Shown piece by piece: positions 1-6,570 of a stretch of 7,183 bases of DNA. Below the pieces are notes generated by a model. The model did no database searches, was not told where the DNA came from, and saw nothing but the letters and a program-made list of their open reading frames with translations. The stretch spans positions 1-7,183 of the forward strand of contig JABSRR010000167.1 of the NCBI GenBank assembly GCA_013215025.1. Direction: 5' to 3'. The position numbers were made by a program, and so were the translations under genes. The stretch is from Pseudomonadales bacterium. Lineage in GTDB: Bacteria; Pseudomonadota; Gammaproteobacteria; Pseudomonadales; DT-91. Within the stretch, counting starts at the first letter, position 1. Each line of letters starts with the position of its first letter.

Positions 1-318
1 TATCTGGTGGCGCACGATGAGCTCGACTTTGCGCCTGGCTTAGCCCGCTTAAAAACCGGTGGCGGTCATGGTGGTCACAACGGCTTACGCGATATCTTTG
101 CCAGAACCGGACAGCAAAAAAACTTTCATCGTTTGCGCATTGGTATTGGTCACCCTGGCGATGCTAAATTAGTTTCCTCATGGGTATTAAAAAAAGCGCC
201 GATGGCCGAACAGCAAAAGATTATCGCAGCGGTAGATGAGGCCAGTCGCTACACGCGTGATATCGTACACGCGGAATGGGCTGCCGCGATGAACCAGCTG
301 CATCAATTTAGCGCCTGA
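1..318 (+). CDS. pth: Peptidyl-tRNA hydrolase, C-terminal part (5' end outside window)
   Basis: Peptidyl-tRNA hydrolase cleaves the ester bond of peptidyl-tRNAs that drop off the ribosome, recycling tRNA in the cytoplasm. The reading frame is open from the first base; 105 residues are visible of about 190-200 usual for the family, so the N-terminal half with the catalytic His is missing. Visible family motifs are His-Asp-Glu-Leu-Asp (fragment residues 5-9, holding the catalytic Asp), the glycine-rich GGGHGGHNG (20-28, with the substrate-binding His-Asn) and [12 protein letters not shown] (42-53). The gene ends with TGA and is followed after 88 bases by ychF on the same strand, a pairing conserved in gammaproteobacteria and consistent with co-transcription. 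The gap contains a short direct repeat (AAAAGCCT twice near 322-338) but no terminator. The first in-window GTG at base 7 is internal, not a start. Identification is secure. Confidence 0.96.
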   Translation, partial: YLVAHDELDFAPGLARLKTGGGHGGHNGLRDIFARTGQQKNFHRLRIGIGHPGDAKLVSSWVLKKAPMAEQQKIIAAVDEASRYTRDIVHAEWAAAMNQLHQFSA

Positions 319-406
319 ATGAAAAGCCTAAAAGCCTAGAAATAACAACCGCCCAGCCACATGGTATGCGGTATCAACAAGGGTGTTAGCCCAAAGAGCA
401 AAAGCT

Positions 407-1498
407 ATGAGTATTAACTGCGGGATTGTTGGTCTGCCTAACGTCGGTAAATCAACCTTATTTAATGCACTGACAAAAAACGGTATTGCAGCAGAAAATT
501 TTCCGTTTTGTACAATCGAGCCAAATGAAGGCACCGTCAGTGTGCCCGATAGTCGTTTACAGCAGTTAGCAGAGATTGTCGGCCCAGAGCGTGTGATTGC
601 TACCACGGTAGAATTTGTCGATATTGCAGGGCTGGTCGCCGGTGCTTCAAAAGGTGAAGGTCTGGGCAATAAATTTCTCGCCAATATTCGTGAAACCGAT
701 GCGATTGTACACGTGGTACGCTGCTTTGAAGACGACAACGTGATTCATGTAGCAAACAAAATAGATCCTGCCGAAGATATTGCGGTGATTAACACCGAGT
801 TAGCCTTGGCCGATTTAGAATCGGTAGAAAAACAGCTGCAGCGGGTAACGCGCACTGCAAAAAGTGGCGATAAAGACGCACTGGCTGCAAAAGAGTTGTT
901 AGAGCGGGTGCAGGCCCATCTTGACCAGGGTTTACCGGTGCGCGCGATGGCGTTTAATGATGCCGAGCAAAAACTGCTGAAAACCTTCCACTTAATTACC
1001 GTGAAACCCACATTATATGTAGCCAATGTTGATGAAGAGGGGTTTCAAGACAACCCGCATCTTGACGTTGTACGCGGCATTGCCAGCGCAGAGCATGCGG
1101 GCGTGATTGTGGTATGCAATAAGTTAGAAGCGGAAATCGCCGAATTAGACGATGAAGAAGTGAGCGAGTTTTTAGAAGAGCTGGGCATGCAAGAGCCAGG
1201 CTTAAACCGCGTGATTCGCGCCGGCTATGAGCTGCTTGGCTTGCAAACCTATTTTACCGCCGGCCCGCAAGAGGTACGTGCCTGGACCACGAAGCAAGGT
1301 GCAACGGCACCACAAGCGGCGGGTGTGATTCATGGCGACTTCGAAAAAGGCTTTATTCGTGCCGAAGTGGTTGGCTTTGATGATTATATCGCCGGTAACG
1401 GCGAGGCCGGCGCCAAAGAGGCCGGAAAATGGCGACTCGAAGGTAAGGATTATATTGTCGCAGATGGCGACGTGATTCACTTTCGTTTTAACGTGTAA
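407..1498 (+). CDS. ychF: Redox-regulated ATPase YchF (Obg-family P-loop NTPase)
   Basis: YchF (OLA1 in eukaryotes) is a universally conserved cytoplasmic P-loop protein of the Obg group that prefers ATP to GTP, binds ribosomes and has been linked to oxidative-stress responses. The protein has 363 residues, the same length as the E. coli protein as I recall it. Visible motifs: P-loop GLPNVGKST (residues 9-17), DIAG switch II (72-75), and NVDE (207-210), the NxxE form that replaces the GTP-specifying NKxD and explains ATP preference. The C-terminal part is the TGS domain, ending in a conserved HFRFNV. The ATG at 407 is preferred over an upstream GTG at 383 because it places MSINCGIVG where homologues begin and has an AAAGAG at 393-398 as a weak ribosome binding site. 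It follows pth by 88 bases and is closed by a strong terminator. Confidence 0.97.
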   Translation: MSINCGIVGLPNVGKSTLFNALTKNGIAAENFPFCTIEPNEGTVSVPDSRLQQLAEIVGPERVIATTVEFVDIAGLVAGASKGEGLGNKFLANIRETDAIVHVVRCFEDDNVIHVANKIDPAEDIAVINTELALADLESVEKQLQRVTRTAKSGDKDALAAKELLERVQAHLDQGLPVRAMAFNDAEQKLLKTFHLITVKPTLYVANVDEEGFQDNPHLDVVRGIASAEHAGVIVVCNKLEAEIAELDDEEVSEFLEELGMQEPGLNRVIRAGYELLGLQTYFTAGPQEVRAWTTKQGATAPQAAGVIHGDFEKGFIRAEVVGFDDYIAGNGEAGAKEAGKWRLEGKDYIVADGDVIHFRFNV

Positions 1499-1514
1499 TC
1501 GGCGACAAATATGC

Positions 1515-1543
1515 TTGACAAAGAGGCGCAAAATCACCAAAAT
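1515..1543 (+). promoter_or_regulatory. Candidate sigma-70 promoter, probably for the tRNA-Met
   Basis: A perfect TTGACA (1515-1520) is followed after 17 bases by CAAAAT (1538-1543, four of six matches to TATAAT). Transcription would begin near 1550, some 68 bases before the mature tRNA. The -10 element lies in the loop and right arm of the ychF terminator, so RNA started here would contain too little of the hairpin to be terminated by it. No other convincing promoter is visible between the terminator and the tRNA. This is inference from consensus matching only. Confidence 0.4.
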
Positions 1544-1557
1544 TGCGCCTCCTTTTT
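1523..1557 (+). terminator. Intrinsic terminator of ychF
   Basis: Perfect 9-bp stem GAGGCGCAA (1523-1531) / TTGCGCCTC (1543-1551) with an 11-base loop, followed after one C by five T residues (1553-1557). It starts 25 bases after the ychF stop codon and should end the pth-ychF transcript. Confidence 0.88.
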
Positions 1558-1617
1558 ACAAGCTAAGTGACTGGAAACTAAACACTATTTCCACACTGCT
1601 TGGACAACACAGTTTTT

Positions 1618-1694
1618 GGCAAGGTAGCTCAGTTGGTTAGAGCACATCACTCATAATGATGGGGTCGGCGGTTCGAATCCGCCCCTTGCTACCA
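1618..1694 (+). tRNA. Elongator tRNA-Met (anticodon CAT)
   Basis: A 77-base cloverleaf with encoded CCA (1692-1694). Acceptor arm GGCAAGG (1618-1624) pairs with CCTTGCT (1684-1690), with a G-U wobble at the first pair. The anticodon arm is CATCA (1645-1649) / TGATG (1657-1661) around the loop CTCATAA, giving anticodon CAT at 1652-1654. The T arm is GGCGG / CCGCC around TTCGAAT. The D arm and anticodon region match E. coli elongator tRNA-Met base for base over a long stretch, which favours elongator Met. An initiator would lack this body and carry a mismatched first pair. tRNA-Ile2, which also reads CAT before lysidine modification, has a different anticodon stem. It follows ychF and has its own terminator. 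Confidence 0.96.
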
Positions 1695-1699
1695 TGAAT

Positions 1700-1727
1700 A
1701 AAAACCCGCTTCTTAGCGGGTTTTTTT
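1700..1727 (+). terminator. Intrinsic terminator after tRNA-Met
   Basis: Stem AAAACCCGCT (1701-1710) / AGCGGGTTTT (1715-1724) with a TCTT loop, running into seven T residues (1721-1727). A strong GC core flanked by A and T tracts also makes it a possible bidirectional terminator. It lies 6 bases after the tRNA CCA. Confidence 0.92.
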
Positions 1728-1728
1728 A

Positions 1729-1757
1729 TTGATCAACGCTTTGTTTGATCGCTTAAT
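1729..1757 (+). promoter_or_regulatory. Weak candidate promoter for the GMC oxidoreductase gene
   Basis: TTGATC (1729-1734) and CTTAAT (1752-1757) are separated by 17 bases; each matches the sigma-70 consensus at four of six positions. The -35 hexamer sits in an inverted repeat, GATCAA (1731-1736) / TTGATC (1745-1750), with an 8-base spacer, which could be a regulator site. Transcription from here would leave a leader of about 110 bases. Other -10-like hexamers nearby (CATAAT at 1770-1775, GATAAT at 1820-1825) lack a well placed -35. Confidence 0.25.
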
Positions 1758-1791
1758 AGTTTTCTGCGGCATAATCATTTAACACGCAAAG

Positions 1792-1803
1792 ATTCTCGAG
1801 AAT
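1792..1803. promoter_or_regulatory. 12-bp perfect palindrome, possible operator
   Basis: ATTCTCGAGAAT is a perfect 12-bp palindrome centred 80 bases upstream of the GMC oxidoreductase start codon, in an AT-rich leader. Its size and position suit a dimeric repressor or activator site, but no regulator gene is present in the window to support this. Confidence 0.3.
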
Positions 1804-1877
1804 TTAATTTTGCTTGCCTGATAATGGCGTGTCATGATGCGTTTCCAATTACAATAATACGCAATACCGAGGTTGGC

Positions 1878-3560
1878 ATGACAGACAAAACATACGATTT
1901 TATTATTGTTGGCGCAGGCTCGGCCGGTGCAGTGTTGGCCAATCGTTTGGTGCAGCAAGGCAAGCATAGCGTCTTGCTGGTGGAGGCGGGTTCGCAGGGT
2001 AAGCATATGATGATTCGTATGCCGGGCGGCCTCAGTGAGGTGATTAAAAATAAGGCCTTTAACTGGGATTATGAATCGCAGCCAATGGCAAACCTCAATA
2101 ACCGACAATTATTATTGCCGCGTGGCAAGGCCTTGGGTGGCTCAAGCATTCTTAACGGCATGGTTTGCTTACGCGGTCAGGCGGCCGACTACAACCGTTG
2201 GGCAGAGGCGGGCAATACCGGCTGGGCCTACGACGATGTATTACCGCTGTTTAAGTCACTTGAAAATTGGCAGGGCCCACATCAAGGGTCAGCAGCGAAT
2301 GAAGGCGCTTTATCGGATGAGAGCGCTGCTGATGAGAGCGCCGCAGCTGAAAAGAGCAGCGCAGCGTTTCATGGCAGCGACGGTGAGTTTACTATTAGCC
2401 CCGCGCCGTCTGAGCACTTCTTGTATGACACCTTCATTGCTGCCGGTGCTGAACAAGGTTTGGCGGTTAATACCGATTTTAACGGTGCCAGTGCGGCAGG
2501 GGTAGGGCGCTTTCACTCCAATATTGCCAACGGTGTCAGACAAACCACCGGTCATGCCTTTGTTGAGCCGATAAAGTCGGCACCGCAATTCGATATTTTG
2601 ACCGGTCATCAAGTATTGCGGCTAACGCTCGACGGTAAACGCGTCAGCGGTATCGTGACTAAAAAAGGCCGCAAAACTCAACAGATTCAGGCCAATAAAG
2701 AAGTGATTGTTTGCGCGGGTGCTTATAATAGCCCGCAGCTGCTGATGCTTTCAGGTATTGGTGATGCGGCCGAGCTGGAAAAGCACGATATCGCACTGCA
2801 GCATAACTTACCTGGGGTGGGTAAAAACCTGCAGGAGCATCTCGACCTAGTCATGCGCTTTAGTTACCAAGACCCAGTAACCCTTAACGGCAAAATTGGC
2901 ACGATTATGGGCCAGCTGGGGATTGGCCTTGAGTACACCTTGTTTAAACGCGGCATTGCGGCAGGCAATATTGTTGAAGCCGGGGGCTTTGCCAGCTCAG
3001 ACGCATCCATTGCAGACCCTGATATTCAGTTTCACTTTTACCCAGCGCTGGTGTTCGATTTTCTCGATAAGCCAACTAACGATCACGGTGTGACTATCCG
3101 TACCTGTAATTTGCGACCCTATAGTCGTGGTCAAGTTAGTTTGAATAGTGATAATCCGTTAGATAAACCCTGTATCGATTTTAAATTTCTAAGTGATGAG
3201 CGCGATTGGCCGATTATGCTGCGTGCTTACGACCTAGCTTTTGAGATGATGCAGGCCGATGCCTGGCAGGGTAAGCTCGGTGAAGAAGTACAAGGTGCAA
3301 AACCAGACGCCGATGACGAGGCGAAAAAGCAGTGGATTCGTGAATATGCCGATATAGTGCATCACCCGGTTGGCACCTGTAAGATGGGCAGCGATGACGA
3401 TGCAGTTGTTGATCATCAGCTGAAGGTGCACGGTATAGAGGGCCTTCGCATCGCTGACGCCTCCATTATGCCCACAATAGTCAGTGCCAACACGCAGCTA
3501 CCGACCATGATGATTGGTGCCAAAGCGGCAGAGTTAATCTTAGATGAGTGGTACGCTTAA
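1878..3560 (+). CDS. GMC-family FAD-dependent oxidoreductase (choline/alcohol dehydrogenase type)
   Basis: A 560-residue flavoenzyme of the glucose-methanol-choline family, which oxidises alcohols to aldehydes or further. The FAD-binding Rossmann motif GAGSAG is at residues 12-17 with the ribose-binding Glu at 36; GMC signature 1 begins at Pro-Arg-Gly-Lys (81-84), and signature 2 (GAYNSPQLLMLSGIG) is at 281-295. The C-terminal catalytic pair is visible as His496 in HHPVGTCKMG and Asn538 in SANTQ, so the enzyme should be active. ATG 1878 is chosen over ATG 1824 because GAGG (1869-1872) lies 5 bases upstream and MTDKTYDFIIVGAG is the normal GMC N-terminus. No signal peptide is seen. Compared with E. 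coli BetA as I recall it, about 25 extra low-complexity residues lie near 140-163. No betaine aldehyde dehydrogenase or betI gene is adjacent, so calling it betA or alkJ is not justified; the substrate is unknown. Confidence 0.93.
   Translation: MTDKTYDFIIVGAGSAGAVLANRLVQQGKHSVLLVEAGSQGKHMMIRMPGGLSEVIKNKAFNWDYESQPMANLNNRQLLLPRGKALGGSSILNGMVCLRGQAADYNRWAEAGNTGWAYDDVLPLFKSLENWQGPHQGSAANEGALSDESAADESAAAEKSSAAFHGSDGEFTISPAPSEHFLYDTFIAAGAEQGLAVNTDFNGASAAGVGRFHSNIANGVRQTTGHAFVEPIKSAPQFDILTGHQVLRLTLDGKRVSGIVTKKGRKTQQIQANKEVIVCAGAYNSPQLLMLSGIGDAAELEKHDIALQHNLPGVGKNLQEHLDLVMRFSYQDPVTLNGKIGTIMGQLGIGLEYTLFKRGIAAGNIVEAGGFASSDASIADPDIQFHFYPALVFDFLDKPTNDHGVTIRTCNLRPYSRGQVSLNSDNPLDKPCIDFKFLSDERDWPIMLRAYDLAFEMMQADAWQGKLGEEVQGAKPDADDEAKKQWIREYADIVHHPVGTCKMGSDDDAVVDHQLKVHGIEGLRIADASIMPTIVSANTQLPTMMIGAKAAELILDEWYA
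2316..2345 (+). repeat. Two-copy 15-bp in-frame tandem repeat inside the GMC gene
   Basis: GATGAGAGCGCTGCT (2316-2330) is followed by GATGAGAGCGCCGCA (2331-2345); 11 of the 15 bases at the start of each unit are identical in sequence and a degenerate third unit follows. The repeat keeps the frame and encodes Asp-Glu-Ser-Ala-Ala twice (residues 147-156), then a related Ala-Glu-Lys-Ser-Ser-Ala-Ala (157-163). It forms the core of a low-complexity insertion in a surface region of the GMC protein. Confidence 0.85.
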
Positions 3561-3568
3561 GCTTCTAC

Positions 3569-3599
3569 GGTGATGCATGCATTAAAGCCATGTATCACC
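3569..3599. terminator. Stem-loop between convergent genes, possible bidirectional terminator
   Basis: GGTGATGCATG (3569-3579) pairs with CATGTATCACC (3589-3599): eleven base pairs including one G-U, around a 9-base loop. It sits in the 50-base gap between the GMC stop codon and the methyltransferase stop codon on the other strand. Neither side has a proper T tract, so it is not a classical intrinsic terminator, but its position suggests it ends or protects the 3' ends of both transcripts. Confidence 0.45.
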
Positions 3600-3610
3600 C
3601 TCAGTCGCTT

Positions 3611-4513
3611 TCAGTTTAAGGAAGCCAACACAAAATTTTCTAAACGAAAAATATGTCGTTCTGGCAAGGCTCGGCCAACAGCTGCAAAATACTGGCTGTT
3701 CAGCGCCGCTAAAGAGGTGTCGCAATAAAGCTGAAAACCATGATCAGCAAGCATAGCTGATATTTCTGACGGTTGATAAAAAGAAATCCAAGGCTCACCC
3801 GTTTTCGCGGCTAAATTTTGGATTAACTTGGCTCGCATTTCGGGCTTTGGATAAGCTTTTCCAAAACACTGTGCTGGCTTGTGCTGCAGCGCAGCATCCA
3901 CATAGGAAAGCGCCAGCTGGGCGGGCGCCTCGCCACATAGCTTCGCTAGCGCCGCGAGTGTGGTCGCTAATGCGGCCTTAGAGATATATTGTGATACGCC
4001 CTCTAAAGTAAACACTGTGGCTTGGTTAGGCTTAAACCCCGCCTGTAATAACTGCGTGTTCAGTGTCTGTTGATTAAAGTCTAGCGCTACATAATGAAGA
4101 TTCGCTTTGGCTAAACAAGCCGGCGGCAATTTGGCCCGCTTACGAGCTTGCACTGCAGCTTGATCGACTTCAAACACTTGTACTGAATCTGGCAGTGCAA
4201 GTCGGTGTGCGCGAGTATCATAGCCCGCACCCAAGATGACATATTGCGATACAGCTTGCGCCTGATCTGTAGTGCATCGCAGCACAAACTCGTCAATAAA
4301 GCGGGTGCGCGCGATTAAGTGCTGATGAAAGCCTGGCGCAAATTGCTGTGTGAGCCAAACGCTAGTCCTGTGGCCCATGAGCTTAATAAACTTGGCGCCA
4401 AGCACAAAACGTTCGGCTAGTGGGTCATGCACGAGACGTTTGTCGGCAGTCGCTAGGCTTTCAATCATGCGCTGTTTAGCAACGCCTTGTGCAGTTCCGT
4501 CTTGCGAAAACAT
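3611..4513 (-). CDS. Class I SAM-dependent methyltransferase, LCM / TIGR00027-like family
   Basis: A 300-residue protein of the leucine carboxyl methyltransferase-like group, whose bacterial members are predicted O-methyltransferases with mostly unknown substrates. Family landmarks seen: the ARTRFIDEF segment (68-76), SAM motif I LGAGYDTR (94-101), the acidic Glu115-Val-Asp117 that would hold the SAM ribose, Asp145-Phe146 near the adenine, and LEGVSQYI (170-177). The ATG at 4513 is chosen because GAGG lies 6 bases upstream; a TTG four codons earlier overlaps that ribosome binding site and is unlikely. It is the last of six genes on this strand, 62 bases after the VOC gene, with no terminator in the gap, so read-through from the VOC promoter is possible. 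Function beyond methyl transfer cannot be assigned. Confidence 0.88.
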   Translation of the reverse strand: MFSQDGTAQGVAKQRMIESLATADKRLVHDPLAERFVLGAKFIKLMGHRTSVWLTQQFAPGFHQHLIARTRFIDEFVLRCTTDQAQAVSQYVILGAGYDTRAHRLALPDSVQVFEVDQAAVQARKRAKLPPACLAKANLHYVALDFNQQTLNTQLLQAGFKPNQATVFTLEGVSQYISKAALATTLAALAKLCGEAPAQLALSYVDAALQHKPAQCFGKAYPKPEMRAKLIQNLAAKTGEPWISFYQPSEISAMLADHGFQLYCDTSLAALNSQYFAAVGRALPERHIFRLENFVLASLN

Positions 4514-4575
4514 AGGACACCTCAAGCTTTGCGTTATTGGTTTTGCTACTGAGTTAGATGCGCCAGTTTGCCTTA

Positions 4576-4974
4576 TCAGGCCTTATCCATCGCGGTGCAT
4601 AACTCAATTAATATCCCCGACGGGCAGCGCAGATATGACACGGTTTGGCCCCAAGGCTTTTGCTCGGGTGCCCGCAGTTGTTCGGCGCCAAGCGCGATTG
4701 CATCGGCATGTGTTTGATGCAGTGCGTCCGTCACCAACGCAATCTCCATGCCGACCGGCTTATCAGGGTTTGATAGCGGCACTAAGCCTGCAGCAAATTG
4801 CTGCTCGGCTAAGCGCTGATCAGCAAAGGCGAGGGTGGTTGCGCCGGTGCTCAGTTCGGCATAGTCTTGCTCGGGGCTAATCAGCTGGCGCTGAAAGCCA
4901 AATGCCTGCTCAAAAAACTGCAGCGCGCGCGGCACATCAGCAACATAGGCAATGGCGTAGCCAAATTTAATCAT
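4576..4974 (-). CDS. VOC-superfamily (glyoxalase/bleomycin-resistance/dioxygenase) protein
   Basis: A 132-residue protein with the two beta-alpha-beta-beta-beta modules of the vicinal oxygen chelate superfamily: module one begins with strand FGYAIAYVAD (4-13) and helix PRALQFFEQAFGF; module two begins at GMEIALVTD (75-83). WGQTVSYLRCPSG (108-120) followed by IEL is the usual closing segment. Against glyoxalase I, the second and last metal ligands would be Glu77 and Glu124, but the first position appears to be Tyr6 rather than His. Either metal binding is altered or the protein sequesters a ligand, as bleomycin-resistance proteins do. Start ATG 4974 has only a weak GGGC upstream. A promoter candidate lies 31-60 bases upstream. 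Members include glyoxalases, fosfomycin-resistance enzymes, dioxygenases and binding proteins; the exact job cannot be told. Confidence 0.85.
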   Translation of the reverse strand: MIKFGYAIAYVADVPRALQFFEQAFGFQRQLISPEQDYAELSTGATTLAFADQRLAEQQFAAGLVPLSNPDKPVGMEIALVTDALHQTHADAIALGAEQLRAPEQKPWGQTVSYLRCPSGILIELCTAMDKA

Positions 4975-5004
4975 TGGTGTAGCCCAATGTAATCATCGTT
5001 ACCC

Positions 5005-5034
5005 TTTATATAGCCAATACAAACGATATGGCAA
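5005..5034 (-). promoter_or_regulatory. Candidate sigma-70 promoter for the VOC-methyltransferase pair
   Basis: Reading the minus strand, TTGCCA (5034-5029, five of six matches) is followed after 18 bases by TATAAA (5010-5005, five of six). An overlapping TATATA gives a 16-base spacer. Transcription would begin near 4998, about 25 bases before the VOC start codon. This suggests the VOC gene and perhaps the methyltransferase are expressed independently of the upstream GST gene. Confidence 0.45.
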
Positions 5035-5078
5035 ACAAGAACGATAAGGCTCATAACTGATAAATGCTCATCACGCTG

Positions 5079-5699
5079 CTAGCCTTCTGCTTCGCGCGCT
5101 AGCGCACGTTGGTAGGCTGGGCGCTGTTGGCCACGTTGTAAATAGGCTTGCAAATTTTCCTGTGCCAGCGGCTGGCCAAACGCCACACCCCACTGCAAGG
5201 TTTGTAGCAATAATATATCAGCCGCTGAAAAGCCATCGCCTAAAATATAGGGCTTTGCCGCCAGTCCATCAGCTAGCAGCTGTAAGGCTTGTTGGTATTC
5301 CCACTCAGCGGTTGGCAAGACGTCTCTAACACGCCGCGCTTTCGGTAATACAAATTTATGTTTGCCAATGGTCCACAGCGGCTGCTCTAATTCGCTGAGG
5401 GCAAAAAAGCTCCAGCGGTCGTATTGCGCGCGCTCGGCTGTTGCAATCGCTGGTATCAAACGGCCGGCGGCGTACTTATCGGCCAGATAATTAAGAATCG
5501 CGCCACTTTCGGTCAACACCAGTTCATCATCACGTATCGCCGGTATTTTACCGCCGGGGTGAATCTTCAAATATGCCTCAGTGCGGTGTTCACCTGCCGC
5601 CATGTCGAGGGCAATAAACTGATAATCTAGCGCTAATTCTTCAGCAAGCCAGGTAACACGCAACGATCGTGTGTTAGGTTTTCCATAGATGCTTAACAT
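5079..5699 (-). CDS. Glutathione S-transferase family protein
   Basis: A 206-residue cytoplasmic protein with a full GST fold: N-terminal thioredoxin-like domain (about 1-75) and helical C-terminal domain (about 85-200). It should conjugate glutathione to electrophiles or use it in related chemistry. Seen: MLSIYGKPNTRSLRV, with Thr10/Ser12 as possible catalytic hydroxyls and no Cys at the beta-class position; GGKIPAI with cis-Pro53; Glu64-Ser65, which binds the glutamyl part of glutathione; and the helix N-cap box Ser158-Ala-Ala-Asp161 in GDGFSAADILL. Start ATG 5699 follows a GGAG 12 bases upstream, a rather long spacing. It lies 69 bases after the DUF4345-like gene and 104 bases before the VOC gene on the same strand. 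The exact GST class and substrate are not determinable. Confidence 0.92.
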   Translation of the reverse strand: MLSIYGKPNTRSLRVTWLAEELALDYQFIALDMAAGEHRTEAYLKIHPGGKIPAIRDDELVLTESGAILNYLADKYAAGRLIPAIATAERAQYDRWSFFALSELEQPLWTIGKHKFVLPKARRVRDVLPTAEWEYQQALQLLADGLAAKPYILGDGFSAADILLLQTLQWGVAFGQPLAQENLQAYLQRGQQRPAYQRALAREAEG

Positions 5700-5768
5700 A
5701 GTTTCTTATTTCTCCACGAATAGTAGCGCTTATAGGGTAATTTTTGAAAGATGCTATAAACAGCAAGC

Positions 5769-6170
5769 TTAGCTCGCTGGTGACGCTTTTCGATTCTGAT
5801 TATATAAATACAGTGCAAATAAGCTGCCCGGCCATTCAATGCATAAGGCTGATATATTGAATGCATCATAGCTAGCATAATATAGCACCCCTAGCGTGCG
5901 TCCGGCGGCAATACCGCCAAAAATAAACACGATGCTTAGCAAACCTGCAGGCTGCAAATCTTTGTGTTTTGCGCACGCCAGTAGCCACAAACCAAAACCA
6001 ATCTGCAGCCCTGCGTACATGGCGTATACATCGGCTTGGGCTGCTGCGCTTGGTGTCAGCATGCCCGATTGTTCAAGCAATAGCGTCGGGAAAAATACAT
6101 AAGCAATGCCAAAGCCCGCAAATAGCCAGCCAATAATGCGTAAATACACAGGAATATAAGTGGTTTTCAT
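5769..6170 (-). CDS. DUF4345-like small integral membrane protein
   Basis: A 133-residue protein with four predicted transmembrane helices, at about residues 9-29, 47-67, 74-97 and 104-123. Features recalled from the DUF4345 family are a Tyr-Ala-Gly-Leu-Gln-Ile-Gly-Phe-Gly segment in helix 2 (52-60) and Gly90-Arg91 in helix 3. The family has no known biochemical role, and assignment here is by pattern memory. The start ATG at 6170 has no good Shine-Dalgarno sequence (GATAGATAGAT precedes it), so expression may be weak. The C-terminal tail is short and basic (Asn-Arg-Lys-Ala), consistent with a cytoplasmic end. It sits 71 bases after the ABM gene and 69 before the GST gene. Base composition is like that of the GST gene, not like the AT-rich ABM gene next to it. 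Confidence 0.75.
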   Translation of the reverse strand: MKTTYIPVYLRIIGWLFAGFGIAYVFFPTLLLEQSGMLTPSAAAQADVYAMYAGLQIGFGLWLLACAKHKDLQPAGLLSIVFIFGGIAAGRTLGVLYYASYDAFNISALCIEWPGSLFALYLYNQNRKASPAS

Positions 6171-6241
6171 GATGATCTATCTATCGCTTGGTTTGTTGAG
6201 TTGGGTATCAGCTTTATAAGACGTCGCTCTGTGCTAGACGC

Positions 6242-6553
6242 TTAATGTTCAAAACTATAGTCTCGGATAATATGAGCAATTTTCACCTGATAATGTTTAT
6301 ACCAAGTATGCTTACCTTGCTCTTGAATTTTTCTATGCTCAGGGTGATTTTTCCAGTTGTGAATAGCTTCCAGTGAATGCCAATACGAAATAGTCACTGA
6401 GCTATTACCCATCTGGGAATGATCTATTGATATAAAGCCATCTTGCTTGCTGGCAAGCTCAAACATTGCCATTGCTGCTTCATCATAGCCATCGGTATTG
6501 TCAGTTTTAGTGCCAGTAAAGATAACAGCAAAATATGCATTTTGTGGTTGCAT
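6242..6553 (-). CDS. Antibiotic biosynthesis monooxygenase (ABM) domain protein
   Basis: A 103-residue protein filling one ferredoxin-like ABM domain. Such proteins act as dimers and include quinol monooxygenases, heme-degrading enzymes and members without known activity. Visible pattern: opening strand YFAVIFTGTKT (7-17), helix with Met-Phe-Glu-Leu-Ala (30-34), GFISID (39-44), ISYWHSLEAIHNWKNHPEH (55-72 region, the family's Trp-x-Ser-x-Glu-Ala and Trp-Lys-x-His), then GKHTWYKHY (80-88). No cofactor-binding site is obvious, as usual for this family. The start ATG at 6553 is well supported by AAAGGA 7 bases upstream. The coding region is AT-rich compared with the genes to its left in the window, in common with the neighbouring GNAT gene. 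A 20-bp inverted repeat lies just upstream. Substrate unknown. Confidence 0.85.
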   Translation of the reverse strand: MQPQNAYFAVIFTGTKTDNTDGYDEAAMAMFELASKQDGFISIDHSQMGNSSVTISYWHSLEAIHNWKNHPEHRKIQEQGKHTWYKHYQVKIAHIIRDYSFEH

Positions 6554-6570
6554 TGATTGTCCTTTGGATT

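Noticed and set aside
383..409. Upstream GTG start of ychF at 383
   Set aside because: It would add eight residues absent from homologues as I recall them; ATG 407 gives the family length of 363 residues.
328..738. 136-codon minus-strand open frame over the start of ychF
   Set aside because: It lies antisense to the conserved P-loop region of ychF, has Ser/Thr/Arg-rich low-information composition and matches no family; it is a shadow of ychF.
1118..1129. Asn-Lys-Leu-Glu in YchF (residues 238-241) as a restored GTP-specificity motif
   Set aside because: It falls at the G5 position, not G4. The true G4 equivalent is NVDE at 207-210, and I recall similar CNKxEAE sequences in Pseudomonas YchF, so it is not unusual.
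1618..1690. G-U first pair of the tRNA acceptor arm as a sign of a defective or initiator tRNA
   Set aside because: Elongator tRNA-Met genes ending in GCTACCA with this wobble are, as I recall, frequent in gammaproteobacteria, and all other arms pair fully.
2071..2612. Open frames of 144 (+) and 100 (-) codons inside the GMC gene
   Set aside because: Both overlap the well-supported GMC frame in a GC-rich region and lack ribosome binding sites and family motifs.
1878..3560. Naming the GMC gene betA or alkJ
   Set aside because: The family is clear but the subfamily is not: no betB/betI or alkane-degradation genes are adjacent and the substrate pocket cannot be read by eye.
4350..4880. 176-codon plus-strand open frame across the methyltransferase and VOC genes
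   Set aside because: It is antisense to two recognisable proteins and has no family features; the minus-strand readings carry the motifs.
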